Under the pieces are notes generated by a model. The model saw only the letters and a program-made list of their open reading frames with translations. It was not told the DNA's origin and ran no database searches. This document shows positions 26,947 through 35,551 of a stretch of DNA of 64,000 nt, one piece after another. The position numbers and the translations under genes are program-made. The DNA comes from Clostridiales bacterium UBA4698 (GTDB taxonomy: Bacteria > Bacillota > Clostridia > TANB77 > UBA1234). Location: positions 1 to 64,000 of the forward strand of contig DHKI01000003.1 in assembly GCA_002404755.1 (NCBI GenBank), in the 5' to 3' direction. The first letter of the stretch is position 1. Every line of letters starts with the position of its first letter.

Positions 26947-27990
26947 TTAATCCTCGTAATCTATATACATATATAAGTCTGTATCTGAATCTAAAAATTC
27001 GTTTATCTTTTTATCCACGTCTGTGTCAAGTTTACTAATTCTAATATAGTTATTTCCCACCTTTATAAGTGGATCAACATATCTTAAATCTCTTCCTATC
27101 TTTGTGCAATACTTTTTCTCAACTTTATTAAATTTAGTATAGACCTTACGCAAATTAGGTAAATAACGCCATCTATCGCTAATACGTTTATCACTGCAAT
27201 TTAATCCGATATCCATAATAATTTTATCTGTTGATGTATACAAATCTTTTCTTCTAATTACGCCTCTTCTTACCATCGGAGCCAATGTATCAGTTATAAA
27301 TTTCATTGCCATTTTTGCTTCATATGACCTATATTTTTCTCCGCATTCAATACTCACTAAACAGATTTTCTTTGCTAAATGCACAGTATTAAAGCAAAAT
27401 TCTGGCATATTATCATCATTCGGCACTACAACCAAATCTTCATAAAACTCTTTAATTTCATCTAACGTGCAAATGTTTGATAAATATGCTGTATGCAAAA
27501 AATATTCTAATGTATGTGCACAAAGTGTTGGTCTAATGTTATAGCCAAGTGGAAAGTCTGTATAATCACAAATCTCATCAATATTTATATTATTATCAAA
27601 TAAATATGCAAAAAGCTTGTCAGAACCAACAATTACATCATAATTAGTTAGTGCATTGTCATTCTTGTCAAAATTAATCTCATCGATATATGTTGTGGCA
27701 TAAGAAAATGCCGGCACAGAAATATCATGAAGCATTGCCGATAGCACTTTATTTTTATTGGTAATAAAATTATTCAATATTAGTGCTAAACCAATACTAT
27801 GGTCTAATACAGAGTATTTGTATTTATATAAGTTAAAACCACTAAGATTTATACCCGCGTTTATATCAATTCCATTTAATCTAGCAAGTTCCGGGAAGTC
27901 AACAATTTCCTTTATAAATTCTGGTACTTTTTCCGAATAGATTTGATGCAAAGCTGCAATTCTCTCATCCTGTGTATCATAATAAGACAT
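26947..27990 (-). CDS. HD-domain phosphohydrolase
   Basis: The 347-residue product has the metal-binding HD motifs: VLDHSIGLALIL near residue 66 (first His) and SAMLHDISVPAFSY near residue 90 (His-Asp pair). The family acts on nucleotides or phosphate esters and includes dGTPases; the substrate here is unknown. The start ATG 27990 (MSYYDTQDERI) is chosen because GAGGTGAGAAA precedes it. It is transcribed alone between the hrcA promoter region and a terminator. Confidence 0.75.
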   Translation of the reverse strand: MSYYDTQDERIAALHQIYSEKVPEFIKEIVDFPELARLNGIDINAGINLSGFNLYKYKYSVLDHSIGLALILNNFITNKNKVLSAMLHDISVPAFSYATTYIDEINFDKNDNALTNYDVIVGSDKLFAYLFDNNINIDEICDYTDFPLGYNIRPTLCAHTLEYFLHTAYLSNICTLDEIKEFYEDLVVVPNDDNMPEFCFNTVHLAKKICLVSIECGEKYRSYEAKMAMKFITDTLAPMVRRGVIRRKDLYTSTDKIIMDIGLNCSDKRISDRWRYLPNLRKVYTKFNKVEKKYCTKIGRDLRYVDPLIKVGNNYIRISKLDTDVDKKINEFLDSDTDLYMYIDYED

Positions 27991-28140
27991 TTTCTCACCT
28001 CTTTTCACGCTTCATAGTATAGCATAATATTTAGCATAATTCAATCGAAATTGTTGATACTACGCAAAATATTAGACTCTATTCTATTTTTTAAATCTTC
28101 TGAGAGATTTAATTCTTCACTAGACTATTGTATAAAAAAG

Positions 28141-28189
28141 TGGACCTTAATTGTTAAATCATCTTTCTCATAACAATTTGAGGCCCACG
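28141..28189 (-). terminator. Terminator after the 28210-28647 gene
   Basis: GTGGACCTTAATTGTT pairs with AACAATTTGAGGCCCAC with small bulges; U6 follows on the minus strand. Confidence 0.75.
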
Positions 28190-28209
28190 TTAATTCTATT
28201 TATAATACT

Positions 28210-28647
28210 CTATTTTAGTTCACTTCTGTTTTCTTTTATTACGTCAATCTTTTCTTGTAAATTCTGTTCCAATTCAGCAAGTATTTCATCTGCATACTTC
28301 TTTGTTCCATTTATCAAATCTTTTGAAAAGGCATTTGCACTATCTATTATTTCTGCTTTTTGTTCATATGCTTTTTTAGTTATCTCATGTTCATCAATCA
28401 TTGCAATTATTCTGTTTTCTGCCTCTTTTATAAGTTGGTTTGCTTCTTTTTGAGCATCAACTAAAATCTTTTGTCTTTCTTCTTTTACCCATTTTGCTTG
28501 TTTTAATTCATCTGGTAATTTCATTTTTATTTCATTAACTACATCGATAATGGCATCTTTATCAACTAAAGACTTTTTAGTTAGTGGTATATTAGAACTT
28601 CTATCTAACATTTCTTCTAATGTTTCTAATAACGTTAAAACCTCCAT
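28210..28647 (-). CDS. Coiled-coil protein next to rsmD
   Basis: The product has 145 residues and is almost entirely helical and charged from residue 45 on (EERQKILVDAQKEANQLIKE), resembling ATP synthase b-subunit or DivIVA-type coiled coils. Related proteins of unknown role commonly follow rsmD in Clostridia. No membrane segment is visible. It begins 6 bases after rsmD and is probably translated from the same mRNA. A role in cell envelope or division scaffolding is only a guess. Confidence 0.7.
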   Translation of the reverse strand: MEVLTLLETLEEMLDRSSNIPLTKKSLVDKDAIIDVVNEIKMKLPDELKQAKWVKEERQKILVDAQKEANQLIKEAENRIIAMIDEHEITKKAYEQKAEIIDSANAFSKDLINGTKKYADEILAELEQNLQEKIDVIKENRSELK

Positions 28648-28653
28648 AACGTC

Positions 28654-29202
28654 CTACTCCTTTCGTTTATAAAAACTCAATATATTTCTTCCATATCTTT
28701 TGTAGTTATACTTCGTAAACCCTTCAATCTCGTCAGGTGCATCTTCATTAGTATCTGTTTCCATTATAATTATACCGTTGTCTGATAATAATTCGTATTC
28801 CCACATTTTTCTTATTGCGTCTACACCCATCTCTTTATTATATGGAGGATCTATATACGCAATGTCTATCTTTTCACCTTTCAATTTTTTTAAGGCTACC
28901 TTATAATCTGTATTGTAAATACGAGTACAATCTTCGATTCTTCCCTTTTTTACGTTCTCCTTTATGACCTTTACACATGCTGGATTTAAATCAATTAGTA
29001 TTGCACTTTCAGCTCCTCTACTTATCGCTTCAATACCTATTGCACCGCTACCAGCAAATAAGTCTAAAAATGTAGCACCAGGAACATCATTAGTTAGTAT
29101 ACTAAATAATGCTTCTTTTACTACTTCTCGTGTTGGTCTTGTCGAATCACCATCAATTGTATTTAATTTCATACCTCTTAAATTTCCTGAAACTACTCGC
29201 AT
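28654..29202 (-). CDS. rsmD: 16S rRNA (guanine(966)-N(2))-methyltransferase
   Basis: The 182-residue product starts MRVVSGNLRGMKL, and PTREVVKEALFSIL is the family signature. FLDLFAGSGAIGIEAISRGA is the S-adenosylmethionine loop and YIDPPYNKE the catalytic D/NPPY motif. The enzyme methylates G966 of 16S rRNA. ATG 29202 is chosen because AGAGGTTGT lies upstream and it matches the family start; the open frame runs 20 codons further. It is followed by the coiled-coil gene. Confidence 0.94.
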   Translation of the reverse strand: MRVVSGNLRGMKLNTIDGDSTRPTREVVKEALFSILTNDVPGATFLDLFAGSGAIGIEAISRGAESAILIDLNPACVKVIKENVKKGRIEDCTRIYNTDYKVALKKLKGEKIDIAYIDPPYNKEMGVDAIRKMWEYELLSDNGIIIMETDTNEDAPDEIEGFTKYNYKRYGRNILSFYKRKE

Positions 29203-29296
29203 ATACAACCTCTCTATGCTATATTTTAATATATTTTCAAAAAATGTCAACCATTGTAACACAATTGTAACATAAATGTAAAAATATGGTTCATAT

Positions 29297-29926
29297 CTAT
29301 TTTAATATCTTCTTTAAAAAACTTTGTCTGTGTATCATGCATGGACCAAATTCTTTCAACGCCTCGACATGAGCTTTAGTTCCATACCCTTTATGCTTTT
29401 CAAAGCCATACATAGGAAAAATTTTATCATATTCTCTCATCATTCTATCCCTTGTGACTTTTGCAATTATTGATGCTGCACCTATTGAAATGCTAAGAGC
29501 ATCTCCTTTTATTATAGGCAAGTATGGTATTCCATCTGTATCTACTTTCTTTTCAGCATCTATTAAAATAAAATCTGGTTTGACTTTTAAATCTTCAATT
29601 GCAAGTTTCATAGCTTTTCTAGTTGCATTAAGAATATTTATTTCATCTATTACTGTATGATCAACTATTCCTACTCCCCATGCCAATGCATTATTTATTA
29701 TATCATCATAAAGTTTCTCTCTCTTCTTCTCGGAAAGTTTTTTAGAATCATTTACGCCTTCTATTAATGCATCTTTCGGTAAAATCACTGCGGCAGCTAC
29801 TACAGGACCCGCAAGTGGTCCTCTTCCAGCTTCATCAATTCCAGCTATGCATTTATATCCTTTTTCGTATGCTTCTTTTTCAAATTTACTAAGTTCAATA
29901 AGTCTTTCTCTTTCTTCTTCTTTCAT
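29297..29926 (-). CDS. rnhB: Ribonuclease HII
   Basis: The 209-residue product has the type 2 RNase H sites: GIDEAGRGPLAGPVVAAAV (first Asp-Glu), DSKKLSEKKR, ILIDAEKK and SIIAKVTRDRMM, ending KHKGYGTKAH and RQSFLKKIL. It removes ribonucleotides from DNA duplexes. The start is ATG 29926 (MKEEERERL), with GGGGTGAATGT upstream. Confidence 0.95.
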   Translation of the reverse strand: MKEEERERLIELSKFEKEAYEKGYKCIAGIDEAGRGPLAGPVVAAAVILPKDALIEGVNDSKKLSEKKREKLYDDIINNALAWGVGIVDHTVIDEINILNATRKAMKLAIEDLKVKPDFILIDAEKKVDTDGIPYLPIIKGDALSISIGAASIIAKVTRDRMMREYDKIFPMYGFEKHKGYGTKAHVEALKEFGPCMIHRQSFLKKILK

Positions 29927-30009
29927 TTGTACATTCACCCCGAAACATAGTATCATATATTACATAAAATCGCAAATGTATTTAAAATGTTAATTTTTAG
30001 GCAGTTTTA

Positions 30010-30043
30010 AAGGCTAGGTAAATCAACTAACTTACCTAGCCTT
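30010..30043 (-). terminator. Terminator-like hairpin after ssb
   Basis: AAGGCTAGGTAA and TTACCTAGCCTT form a 12-bp perfect stem 28 bases past the ssb-type stop. The U run after it is short (TTTAAAACTGCC), so efficiency may be modest. Confidence 0.6.
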
Positions 30044-30070
30044 GTTAAGAGGATGATTATTATGAATACT

Positions 30071-30733
30071 CTACGCGTTTTGTTCCTCGACATTACTATT
30101 TTCTATATTTTCGTCTTTTTCAACTTCTAGTTTTGAAATAGACACTTCATAAGCTCTTCTTGTTTCAGATGTTCCGTCTTCAAACTTCTTTTCATACAAT
30201 CTACTTTGAATTCTTCCCCAAATCTTAATTCTTTCACCAACACTCATGTTTTGGCAAAATCTTGCGTTTCTTCCCCATGCTATACATGGTATGTAATCTG
30301 ACTTGTTGTATGCTCTATTAACCGCAAGCAAGATATCTGCAATTTCTCTACCAAATGGTGTTGTTCTATAAATAGGTTTTTTACATATGAAACCATCTAA
30401 AATTATTTCATTAGGGTTTTGATCTTCGCTAATTTCTTCTACTTCTTTCATATCCTTAACAAATACTGTCAAAACAAGTTTATTTTTTTCGTTCTCATAA
30501 TTATTGTAAGATCTAAATTGGCCATCAATAATAACTTTTTGACCTACTTTAAAATTTTCATCTAGAATTCTCTCTGATGCAGTAACTGGAATGATGTCAC
30601 TATTCTCACTTAATCTAGGAACTTCTAAATCAAATGTATAGAATCCCTCTCCGTATACTTCATGGCTAAATTGTTTATCAGAAACAATAGTACCAATAAG
30701 TGTAATTATGTTGTTATCACTATAATTTACCAC
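30071..30733 (-). CDS. Single-stranded DNA-binding protein with two OB-fold regions
   Basis: The product has 220 residues. Two SSB-like halves are visible: residues 8-100 (ITLIGTIVSDKQFSHE...VIIDGQFRSYNNYE) and 107-200 (IILDGFICKKPIYRTTPFGREIADILLAV, YIPCIAWGRNARF, IKIWGRIQSRLYEKKF). The acidic tail is short (ENSNVEEQNA) and lacks the DDDIPF-like tip of canonical SSB, so it may be an accessory SSB. The start is the GTG at 30733, because GGGGGATAAAAAA lies upstream and no ATG fits. Confidence 0.82.
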   Translation of the reverse strand: MVNYSDNNIITLIGTIVSDKQFSHEVYGEGFYTFDLEVPRLSENSDIIPVTASERILDENFKVGQKVIIDGQFRSYNNYENEKNKLVLTVFVKDMKEVEEISEDQNPNEIILDGFICKKPIYRTTPFGREIADILLAVNRAYNKSDYIPCIAWGRNARFCQNMSVGERIKIWGRIQSRLYEKKFEDGTSETRRAYEVSISKLEVEKDENIENSNVEEQNA

Positions 30734-30821
30734 TTTTTTATCCCCCTCATTCGCATTTTAATATGTTTTCTAATGTAATTTTATTCCCATCATAGGAATT
30801 TTATTCCTGAACACAAGTCTT

Positions 30822-30850
30822 ATTTTACCATAATTTTATATTCTTGTCTA
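30822..30850 (-). promoter_or_regulatory. Promoter of the SSB gene
   Basis: On the minus strand TAGACA (30845-30850), a 17-base spacer and TAAAAT (30822-30827). The remainder of the 30734-31151 gap is AT-rich and, apart from the hairpin at 31065-31107, shows nothing identifiable. Confidence 0.5.
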
Positions 30851-31064
30851 CATAATTTTGCAAAAATGTCTACTTTTTTTGTAAAAGTATTATTTTTACT
30901 TATTATTATCTACCTTATTCATGTCGATATCACTTGTTTTAACCTTTCCAAAATACGTTCATGCCAATTTAACATACATTTTATTCAAAATCCGATTAAT
31001 TTTTGTATATACATTACATTTTATAACATATATTAAAAATGGACATTATGCTTTCTAGCATAGA

Positions 31065-31107
31065 AAAAGTGCTAGAAAAGAATTTACATTCCCTTCCAGC
31101 ACTTAAA
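31065..31107 (-). terminator. Terminator of the HTH/coiled-coil gene pair
   Basis: AAAGTGCTAGAAAAG and CCCTTCCAGCACTTT-like arms pair; minus-strand U5 follows. Confidence 0.65.
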
Positions 31108-31151
31108 CTTTAGAAGCGGTTAGAACTTATGCACAATTATGTGCAATTTTT

Positions 31152-32042
31152 TCAATCGCAAGAATATGCGTCCCGAACATCCTTACTGCACTTTTCGAGG
31201 TGTACAGAATACTCCAATCCCACAATCTCTACAAGTGCGATAGCTGCCTTTATTTTAGCAACGTTCTGGACGGTTTTGAACATATACTGCTCCATCCTAG
31301 GATCTTTACGCAGTTTGCAAAGAATTTCATCGATGGTGTCATCGTCAGGCATATATTCCATGTTTGAGATGTGGAATCCGGTCTCATCGCAATAGATTTC
31401 AACTGTCTTGTAGCTTTCGAGCTCTTTATTTATTCTGTCAAGTCTTTCTTCTTCATCGCTTATGTTCTGCTCCAAGCCTTCGACATCTTTCTTACCTGCC
31501 TCAATTTGTGCATCAACTTCTCCCAAACTTTTCCGAAGCTCTTCTAGCTCTTTTCTTATTCTCAAGAACTCCTCATTGCAATGGTTAGCCTTCTTTTGAA
31601 TATCGTCTTTTTTGTTTTGTTTTTCTATGAGGTCCGTTTCTTTTTTTTCTAGGTTTTCTTTCATTTCTGAAAGCTTTTTTTTGCTTTTCTCCGCTTGCTC
31701 GTTTAACTCGCTTTCGCGACTCCGGAACGTTGTCGTACTTTCCTTTTCGTAACTCACATTCGGCTCGCTTTCGATGATTTCAGTTGCTTCTGACATACTA
31801 TTTACCTCTTTCCGCTTTATCTCAAGACCCGTTTTTTTCTTATACCGACTTTCATTTCGCTCCAAATCACGGTTGTACTCCTTGAATTTGATACCAGTCT
31901 TTTCCTTCAAAGCTTCGAGAAACGTTTCTTCCGAGCAGTTAAACTCGTTGGCGAGTTGCGTCTTTGTATATCCTGCTTTGACATACTCTCTGATGGACCT
32001 TAATTCCTTAGAACGACCATTAATGTACAATGTTGCTCCCAT
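31152..32042 (-). CDS. HTH plus long coiled-coil protein, unknown function
   Basis: The product has 296 residues. Residues 1-45 look like a helix-turn-helix (REYVKAGYTKTQLANEFNCS). Residues about 95-205 form a continuous coiled coil (many E, K, L heptads). A C-terminal globular part contains YCDETGFHISNMEY and ends with three cysteines. The start ATG 32042 follows AAGGAGATTTGTAAAA and overlaps the upstream gene by 23 bases. The architecture suggests a DNA-binding or scaffold protein, perhaps a plasmid- or phage-type regulator. It uses CGN codons more than neighbouring housekeeping genes do. Confidence 0.7.
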   Translation of the reverse strand: MGATLYINGRSKELRSIREYVKAGYTKTQLANEFNCSEETFLEALKEKTGIKFKEYNRDLERNESRYKKKTGLEIKRKEVNSMSEATEIIESEPNVSYEKESTTTFRSRESELNEQAEKSKKKLSEMKENLEKKETDLIEKQNKKDDIQKKANHCNEEFLRIRKELEELRKSLGEVDAQIEAGKKDVEGLEQNISDEEERLDRINKELESYKTVEIYCDETGFHISNMEYMPDDDTIDEILCKLRKDPRMEQYMFKTVQNVAKIKAAIALVEIVGLEYSVHLEKCSKDVRDAYSCD

Positions 32043-32418
32043 TTTTACAAATCTCCTTTTCAATCATCCTGATGAGCAAGTCAATTCCTACGAGAACGTC
32101 TTTACTACTCGAACTTTTAAGTAGCTCACTCACTTGCTCAGACATTTCTTCGCTTGTTTTCGTCAGAATGTGCTCTTTCCCTATTCTTCCTAATGCACTT
32201 TTTTGCGTCTTATAAACATGCTGTTCATGTGGTTTATGCGGATGCCTAAGATAACTTTGATAGTTCTTTCCGTTTTTATTGCAATATTTCTTCATTTTGT
32301 GATACACCATCCATTTGCTTATACCACACTTATTCGAAATACATGCAACATCTCCTTCATTTTCAAGCCACACTTCCTCAATGTCCAAATCAAATAGTTG
32401 CCCTGCTGCTGTTCTCAA
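32020..32418 (-). CDS. Small HTH-like protein, first gene of the 31152-32418 pair
   Basis: The 132-residue product has a predicted helix-turn-helix near residues 20-45 (ENEGDVACISNKCGISKWMVYHKMKKY) and a helical C-terminus (SSSKDVLVGIDLLIRMIEKE). The start is the TTG at 32418, with GAAGGAGG nine bases upstream. It overlaps the next gene, whose start also follows an HTH-like segment, so the two probably work together. The family is not recognised. Confidence 0.65.
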   Translation of the reverse strand: MRTAAGQLFDLDIEEVWLENEGDVACISNKCGISKWMVYHKMKKYCNKNGKNYQSYLRHPHKPHEQHVYKTQKSALGRIGKEHILTKTSEEMSEQVSELLKSSSSKDVLVGIDLLIRMIEKEICKNGSNIVH

Positions 32419-32421
32419 AAA

Positions 32422-32457
32422 TTATGCCTCCTTCAAAATCCATGTTTTTTCGCCCAT
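32422..32457 (-). CDS. Possible 11-codon leader peptide
   Basis: ATG GGC GAA AAA ACA TGG ATT TTG AAG GAG GCA TAA would encode MGEKTWILKEA. Its last codons contain the GGAGG used by the next gene, which would couple their translation. The upstream GGAGG (32471-32475) is 13 bases away, with the dyad GCCCATAACTATGGGC partly in between, so translation is uncertain. Confidence 0.3.
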   Translation of the reverse strand: MGEKTWILKEA

Positions 32458-32498
32458 AGTTATGGGCTTTCCTCCTATAGTAATAAACTTCGACATGG

Positions 32499-32527
32499 AT
32501 TATAGCACATTTTCATCATTCAGTCAA
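32499..32527 (-). promoter_or_regulatory. Promoter of the HTH/coiled-coil gene pair
   Basis: On the minus strand TTGACT (32522-32527), a 17-base spacer and TATAAT (32499-32504). Confidence 0.75.
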
Positions 32528-32537
32528 CATAATTCAT

Positions 32538-33679
32538 TTATATTTTCACAGCCGCCGTCACTAAAACTCCTATATTATCTTTGTATATCTTTTCGAATTG
32601 AGATATTGGTAGCGGATTTTGTCCCATGCCTGTTTCGAACGTGTATCCTGGTCTATTGTATTTGGATATGTACCAATCTCTATATCCTGCATAACTGTTT
32701 GTTTCTTTTTCATTATCTAATGTGTATGTACTAATTCTGGCAAATTCTTTTCCTAATTCTTCTGCACCAACCGGCTCAAAGTCCAAATATCTCCAATATA
32801 TTATTTCTCCCTGTGTGTGATATGACAAAATCAATTTAAAATCATGTGCAAGTGTATAATTGTACAAAGCTAATGATTCTGGCTCAGTTAAAGGTCCGAT
32901 AACCAACAAAATCTCTTGGTGCTGGCCTTACAAAACCTTGTTTAAACTTGTTTTCACGTGCAAGTTGCCATTCGGCGGGAAACTGCAAATTCAAATCTAC
33001 TCCGCACAATATTAGCTTTCCAACCATTTGGGAAAGGAATATTTGGATATCCACTAGCTATATTTCTAGCGTTCATATATGCTGACGAACGCACTGGCAA
33101 TTGCCAAAGTACTAAATCCACCCCATCTGGATTTGCCATAGGTGCTATGTAAATTGTTGTTTCATTAAATATCTTTTTTGCATCATAGCCAAATATATTT
33201 CCTTCACTTTCATATGCCTTTGCAAAATCTTCAATAAATTTCATAAACACAACCGAATTAATCCATTCGTTTGCATGGATTGATGCACTATAAAAAACTT
33301 CTTTGCTTCCATTTCCTATTTTTATTACTGGTAAATTCTTTCCCATTACACTTCTGCCATAATAGCTATATTCTAAAAAAGGATACTTGGTAACTAATGC
33401 ATTTATATTTCTCATCATAATACTATATGGATATATTATATCTGTAGGAACTATATCAAAAAGTTTACCATTTAAATATGGCATCAGTGCATTCCAAGTC
33501 GCTGTGCCAACAATTCCATCAGGCTGTAGTCCAAATTCTTTTTGAAAGTTCTTTACTGCTTCCATCGTTTGGTTTCCATATATTCCATCCACATTTCCTG
33601 CATAGTATCCCAACTTTTTTAAGGTACTTTGTAACCATTCAACATAAGCACCACTCGAACCATATCTTAAAACTGGCAT
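32538..33679 (-). pseudogene. Peptidoglycan-binding M14 carboxypeptidase (gamma-D-glutamyl-meso-DAP peptidase type), two frameshifts
   Basis: The first frame (32954-33679) has an N-terminal PG_binding_1 domain (LRYGSSGAYVEWLQSTLKKL, GIYGNQTMEAVKNFQ) and then the M14 zinc peptidase with SIHANEW (zinc His and Glu) and PMANPDGVDL. After IPFPNGWKANI the frame is wrong. Removing one base near 33010 gives GVDLNLQFPAEWQLARENKF and RPAPRDFVGYR. Removing one G near 32902 joins PLTEPESLALYNYTLAHDF in 32538-32909, with the third zinc His (SYHTQGE) and catalytic Glu region (YTFETGMGQNP). The conserved residues survive on both sides. ATG 33679 follows AGAGGAGAGTG. In sporulating Firmicutes such enzymes trim spore or cell-wall peptides. 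Confidence 0.85.
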
Positions 33680-33772
33680 AAAAATCACTCTCCTCTTTTT
33701 AAGTTTATTTTTACGCACTAAGTTTTATTCTTTTTATTTTTAGTTGTTGATATTTTTGTCATTTTCAAAATA

Positions 33773-34558
33773 TCAATTAACCCCAGATACTTTTAAAATT
33801 TGTCTTCCCTCATGATTTATTTCATAATTATCTTGATAAATCATTTCAGAAACCGGAACTATTTCGTAACCTAAATCTTTTATTGTCCTTATTATTTGAT
33901 TTAATCCCTCCGCAGTATGCTTTGTATCATTATGCATCAAAATAATACTTCCGTTTCTTATTTTGTCTTTTATTCTTTTGCACATTTCATCTGGAGTTTT
34001 TCCTGTATAATCTAATGTATCTATATCCCATTGAACAACTTGCATTTCTAAGCTTTTAGCCGCCTCTATTACAGTATTATTATATTCACCATAAGGACCT
34101 CTATATAGTTTTACTTCTTCACCAGTTATATTCATTATTTTTTCATTGCATTTTTTCATATCATCAACATTTGTATCGAAAGATAAGGCATTTACATGTG
34201 CATGTGAATTTGAATGATTACCTATGTCCATTCCATTATCATGTACTAATTTTACTTCATCTGGGTATTTTTTTACGAAATCTCCAACCATGAAGAAGGC
34301 TGCTTTCACATCGTTTTCAGTCAATGTATTTATGATATCTGGTATGTCATCAGCTCCCCACGCACAGTCAAACGTTAAGGCTACAACTTTATCTTCTGTT
34401 TCAACACTGTATATCGGAAGTAATCTATAATTTGCTGCAGTTTCTAATATTTTCTCAACAATTGTATTTCCGCAACCACATGCTAATATTAAAGTAAATA
34501 TGCCTATTACTGCAAATAAAAACATCTTTGCATTTATAACAACAAACTTATTTTTCAA
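33773..34558 (-). CDS. Polysaccharide deacetylase family protein, PdaB-like
   Basis: The product has about 261 residues with one N-terminal membrane anchor (residues 10-28). The NodB domain has VALTFDCAWGADD (the motif 1 form with FDxxWG seen in sporulation PdaB proteins), the metal pair in GNHSNSHAHVN, RGPYGEYN and SIILMHNDTKHTAEGL. It is likely to deacetylate peptidoglycan sugars during sporulation. The ATG at 34573 has no ribosome site. GGGGGTG at 34565-34571 fits a TTG start at 34558, which I prefer. It follows the unrelated secreted protein gene by a terminator. Confidence 0.85.
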   Translation of the reverse strand: MKNKFVVINAKMFLFAVIGIFTLILACGCGNTIVEKILETAANYRLLPIYSVETEDKVVALTFDCAWGADDIPDIINTLTENDVKAAFFMVGDFVKKYPDEVKLVHDNGMDIGNHSNSHAHVNALSFDTNVDDMKKCNEKIMNITGEEVKLYRGPYGEYNNTVIEAAKSLEMQVVQWDIDTLDYTGKTPDEMCKRIKDKIRNGSIILMHNDTKHTAEGLNQIIRTIKDLGYEIVPVSEMIYQDNYEINHEGRQILKVSGVN

Positions 34559-34656
34559 ATTAAACACCCCCATACATATTGTATGAAAGCACTTTCACAA
34601 ATATAATTACGCCAGCCATAAAAATTTTAGTTGTAATAAATTTTATTAAAAAACGC

Positions 34657-34692
34657 GAAAAGAGATGAAAACTTTTACTTTTTCATCTCTTC
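34657..34692 (-). terminator. Terminator after the 34704-35207 gene
   Basis: GAAAAGAGATGAAAA and TTTTTCATCTCTTC form a 13-14 bp stem with A/U ends, usable in both directions. Confidence 0.8.
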
Positions 34693-34703
34693 TTTAATAA
34701 TTT

Positions 34704-35207
34704 CTATGTATCAAGCTGAAAGTAGTATAATTTTTTATTTTCAACATCTAATGCACTAATTGTAAAATTAGTTGAATATCTATTACTTATTACTATTTCT
34801 CTATCAAATTTATAAATATCTCCAGATGCTTCAGTATGTCTATCTTTAAAAAAATAATATCCATTATCTATATCAAGCATCGGATTTTCTAAATCAATTG
34901 CCTCTACATGCGTTAATTCCCTCTTAAGTTCGTCACTTAAAGCTCCCTTTTGCCAATGTGGATTACTTTCTATGCTTGCAATTATCGTTTCTAATTCTTC
35001 GTTACTCAACTCATATTCTTGATAGATTGTGCCATCATTATGTCCTCCATTTTTCCCTGTTATTTTTTCCACACTAACTGTTAAATTGCTTTCTAATTCT
35101 ATTGCTTGCATTTCTCTTGGTGGTGGATTTGTAACCACAGTATTTATCATACTAAATATCATACTAAATATCAAATAAAAGCCCACACTAAACATATAAA
35201 AAATCAC
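34704..35207 (-). CDS. Membrane-anchored protein of unknown function
   Basis: The 167-residue product has one N-terminal hydrophobic segment (residues 2-25) and an extracellular domain with a mixed alpha/beta pattern (NEELETIIASIESNPHWQKG, YYFFKDRHTEAS, FTISALDVENKKLYYFQLDT). It is not recognised. The start is GTG 35207, with GAGGAG five bases upstream; the first ATG (35195) would be too far. It directly follows a truncated open frame (35210-35413), probably the end of a related gene. Confidence 0.65.
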   Translation of the reverse strand: MIFYMFSVGFYLIFSMIFSMINTVVTNPPPREMQAIELESNLTVSVEKITGKNGGHNDGTIYQEYELSNEELETIIASIESNPHWQKGALSDELKRELTHVEAIDLENPMLDIDNGYYFFKDRHTEASGDIYKFDREIVISNRYSTNFTISALDVENKKLYYFQLDT

Positions 35208-35209
35208 TT

Positions 35210-35413
35210 TTACTCCTCCTCGCTAACTACATAATTAGTCATGTCAAATTTTATAGTGAAATAATAAGGTCTTATTACTCCGTATTCAGAAGAAGCAACT
35301 CCTAAATTGTTTAACGTCATCGCAAAAATACTTTTTGGTATAGAATCCGTAGCCGCCACATATTCTTTTAGATTTTTAAAATCTGTGTAATCGTAGTTGT
35401 CTTTTATTTCAAC
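35210..35413 (-). pseudogene. 5'-truncated open frame, likely gene remnant
   Basis: Reading toward the stop at 35210 gives a plausible C-terminus of 67 codons, including NLKEYVAATDSIPKSIF, MTLNNLGVASSEYGVIRPYY and MTNYVVSEEE. It is bounded upstream by TAG with no start codon or ribosome site in a sensible place. Its last codons (GAGGAG TAA) supply the ribosome site of the downstream gene, so it was probably once coupled to it. No homologue is recognised. Confidence 0.45.
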
Positions 35414-35500
35414 CTATCCTTATTTATTAGAGATATTATCATATTTTTTATAAACAAGCAATAATGTTTGCCATTTTTGCTTGTTTGTTTCTAATCATTC

Positions 35501-35528
35501 ACATTTCTCTTATTTTTTTCATATTCTA
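35501..35528 (+). promoter_or_regulatory. Sigma-K/E-like sporulation promoter
   Basis: AC (35501-35502), 17 bases, then CATATTCTA (35520-35528) matches the mother-cell consensus AC-N16/17-CATAnnnTA. No sigma-A -35 box is present at the right spacing. It sits 23 bases before the start of the Cys-rich coat-like gene. Confidence 0.5.
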
Positions 35529-35551
35529 TAATTAGAAAAGGAGGAAATGCT

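Noticed and set aside
31152..33679. Prophage fragment
   Set aside because: HTH and coiled-coil proteins are present, but there is no integrase, terminase, capsid, holin or attachment-site duplication nearby.
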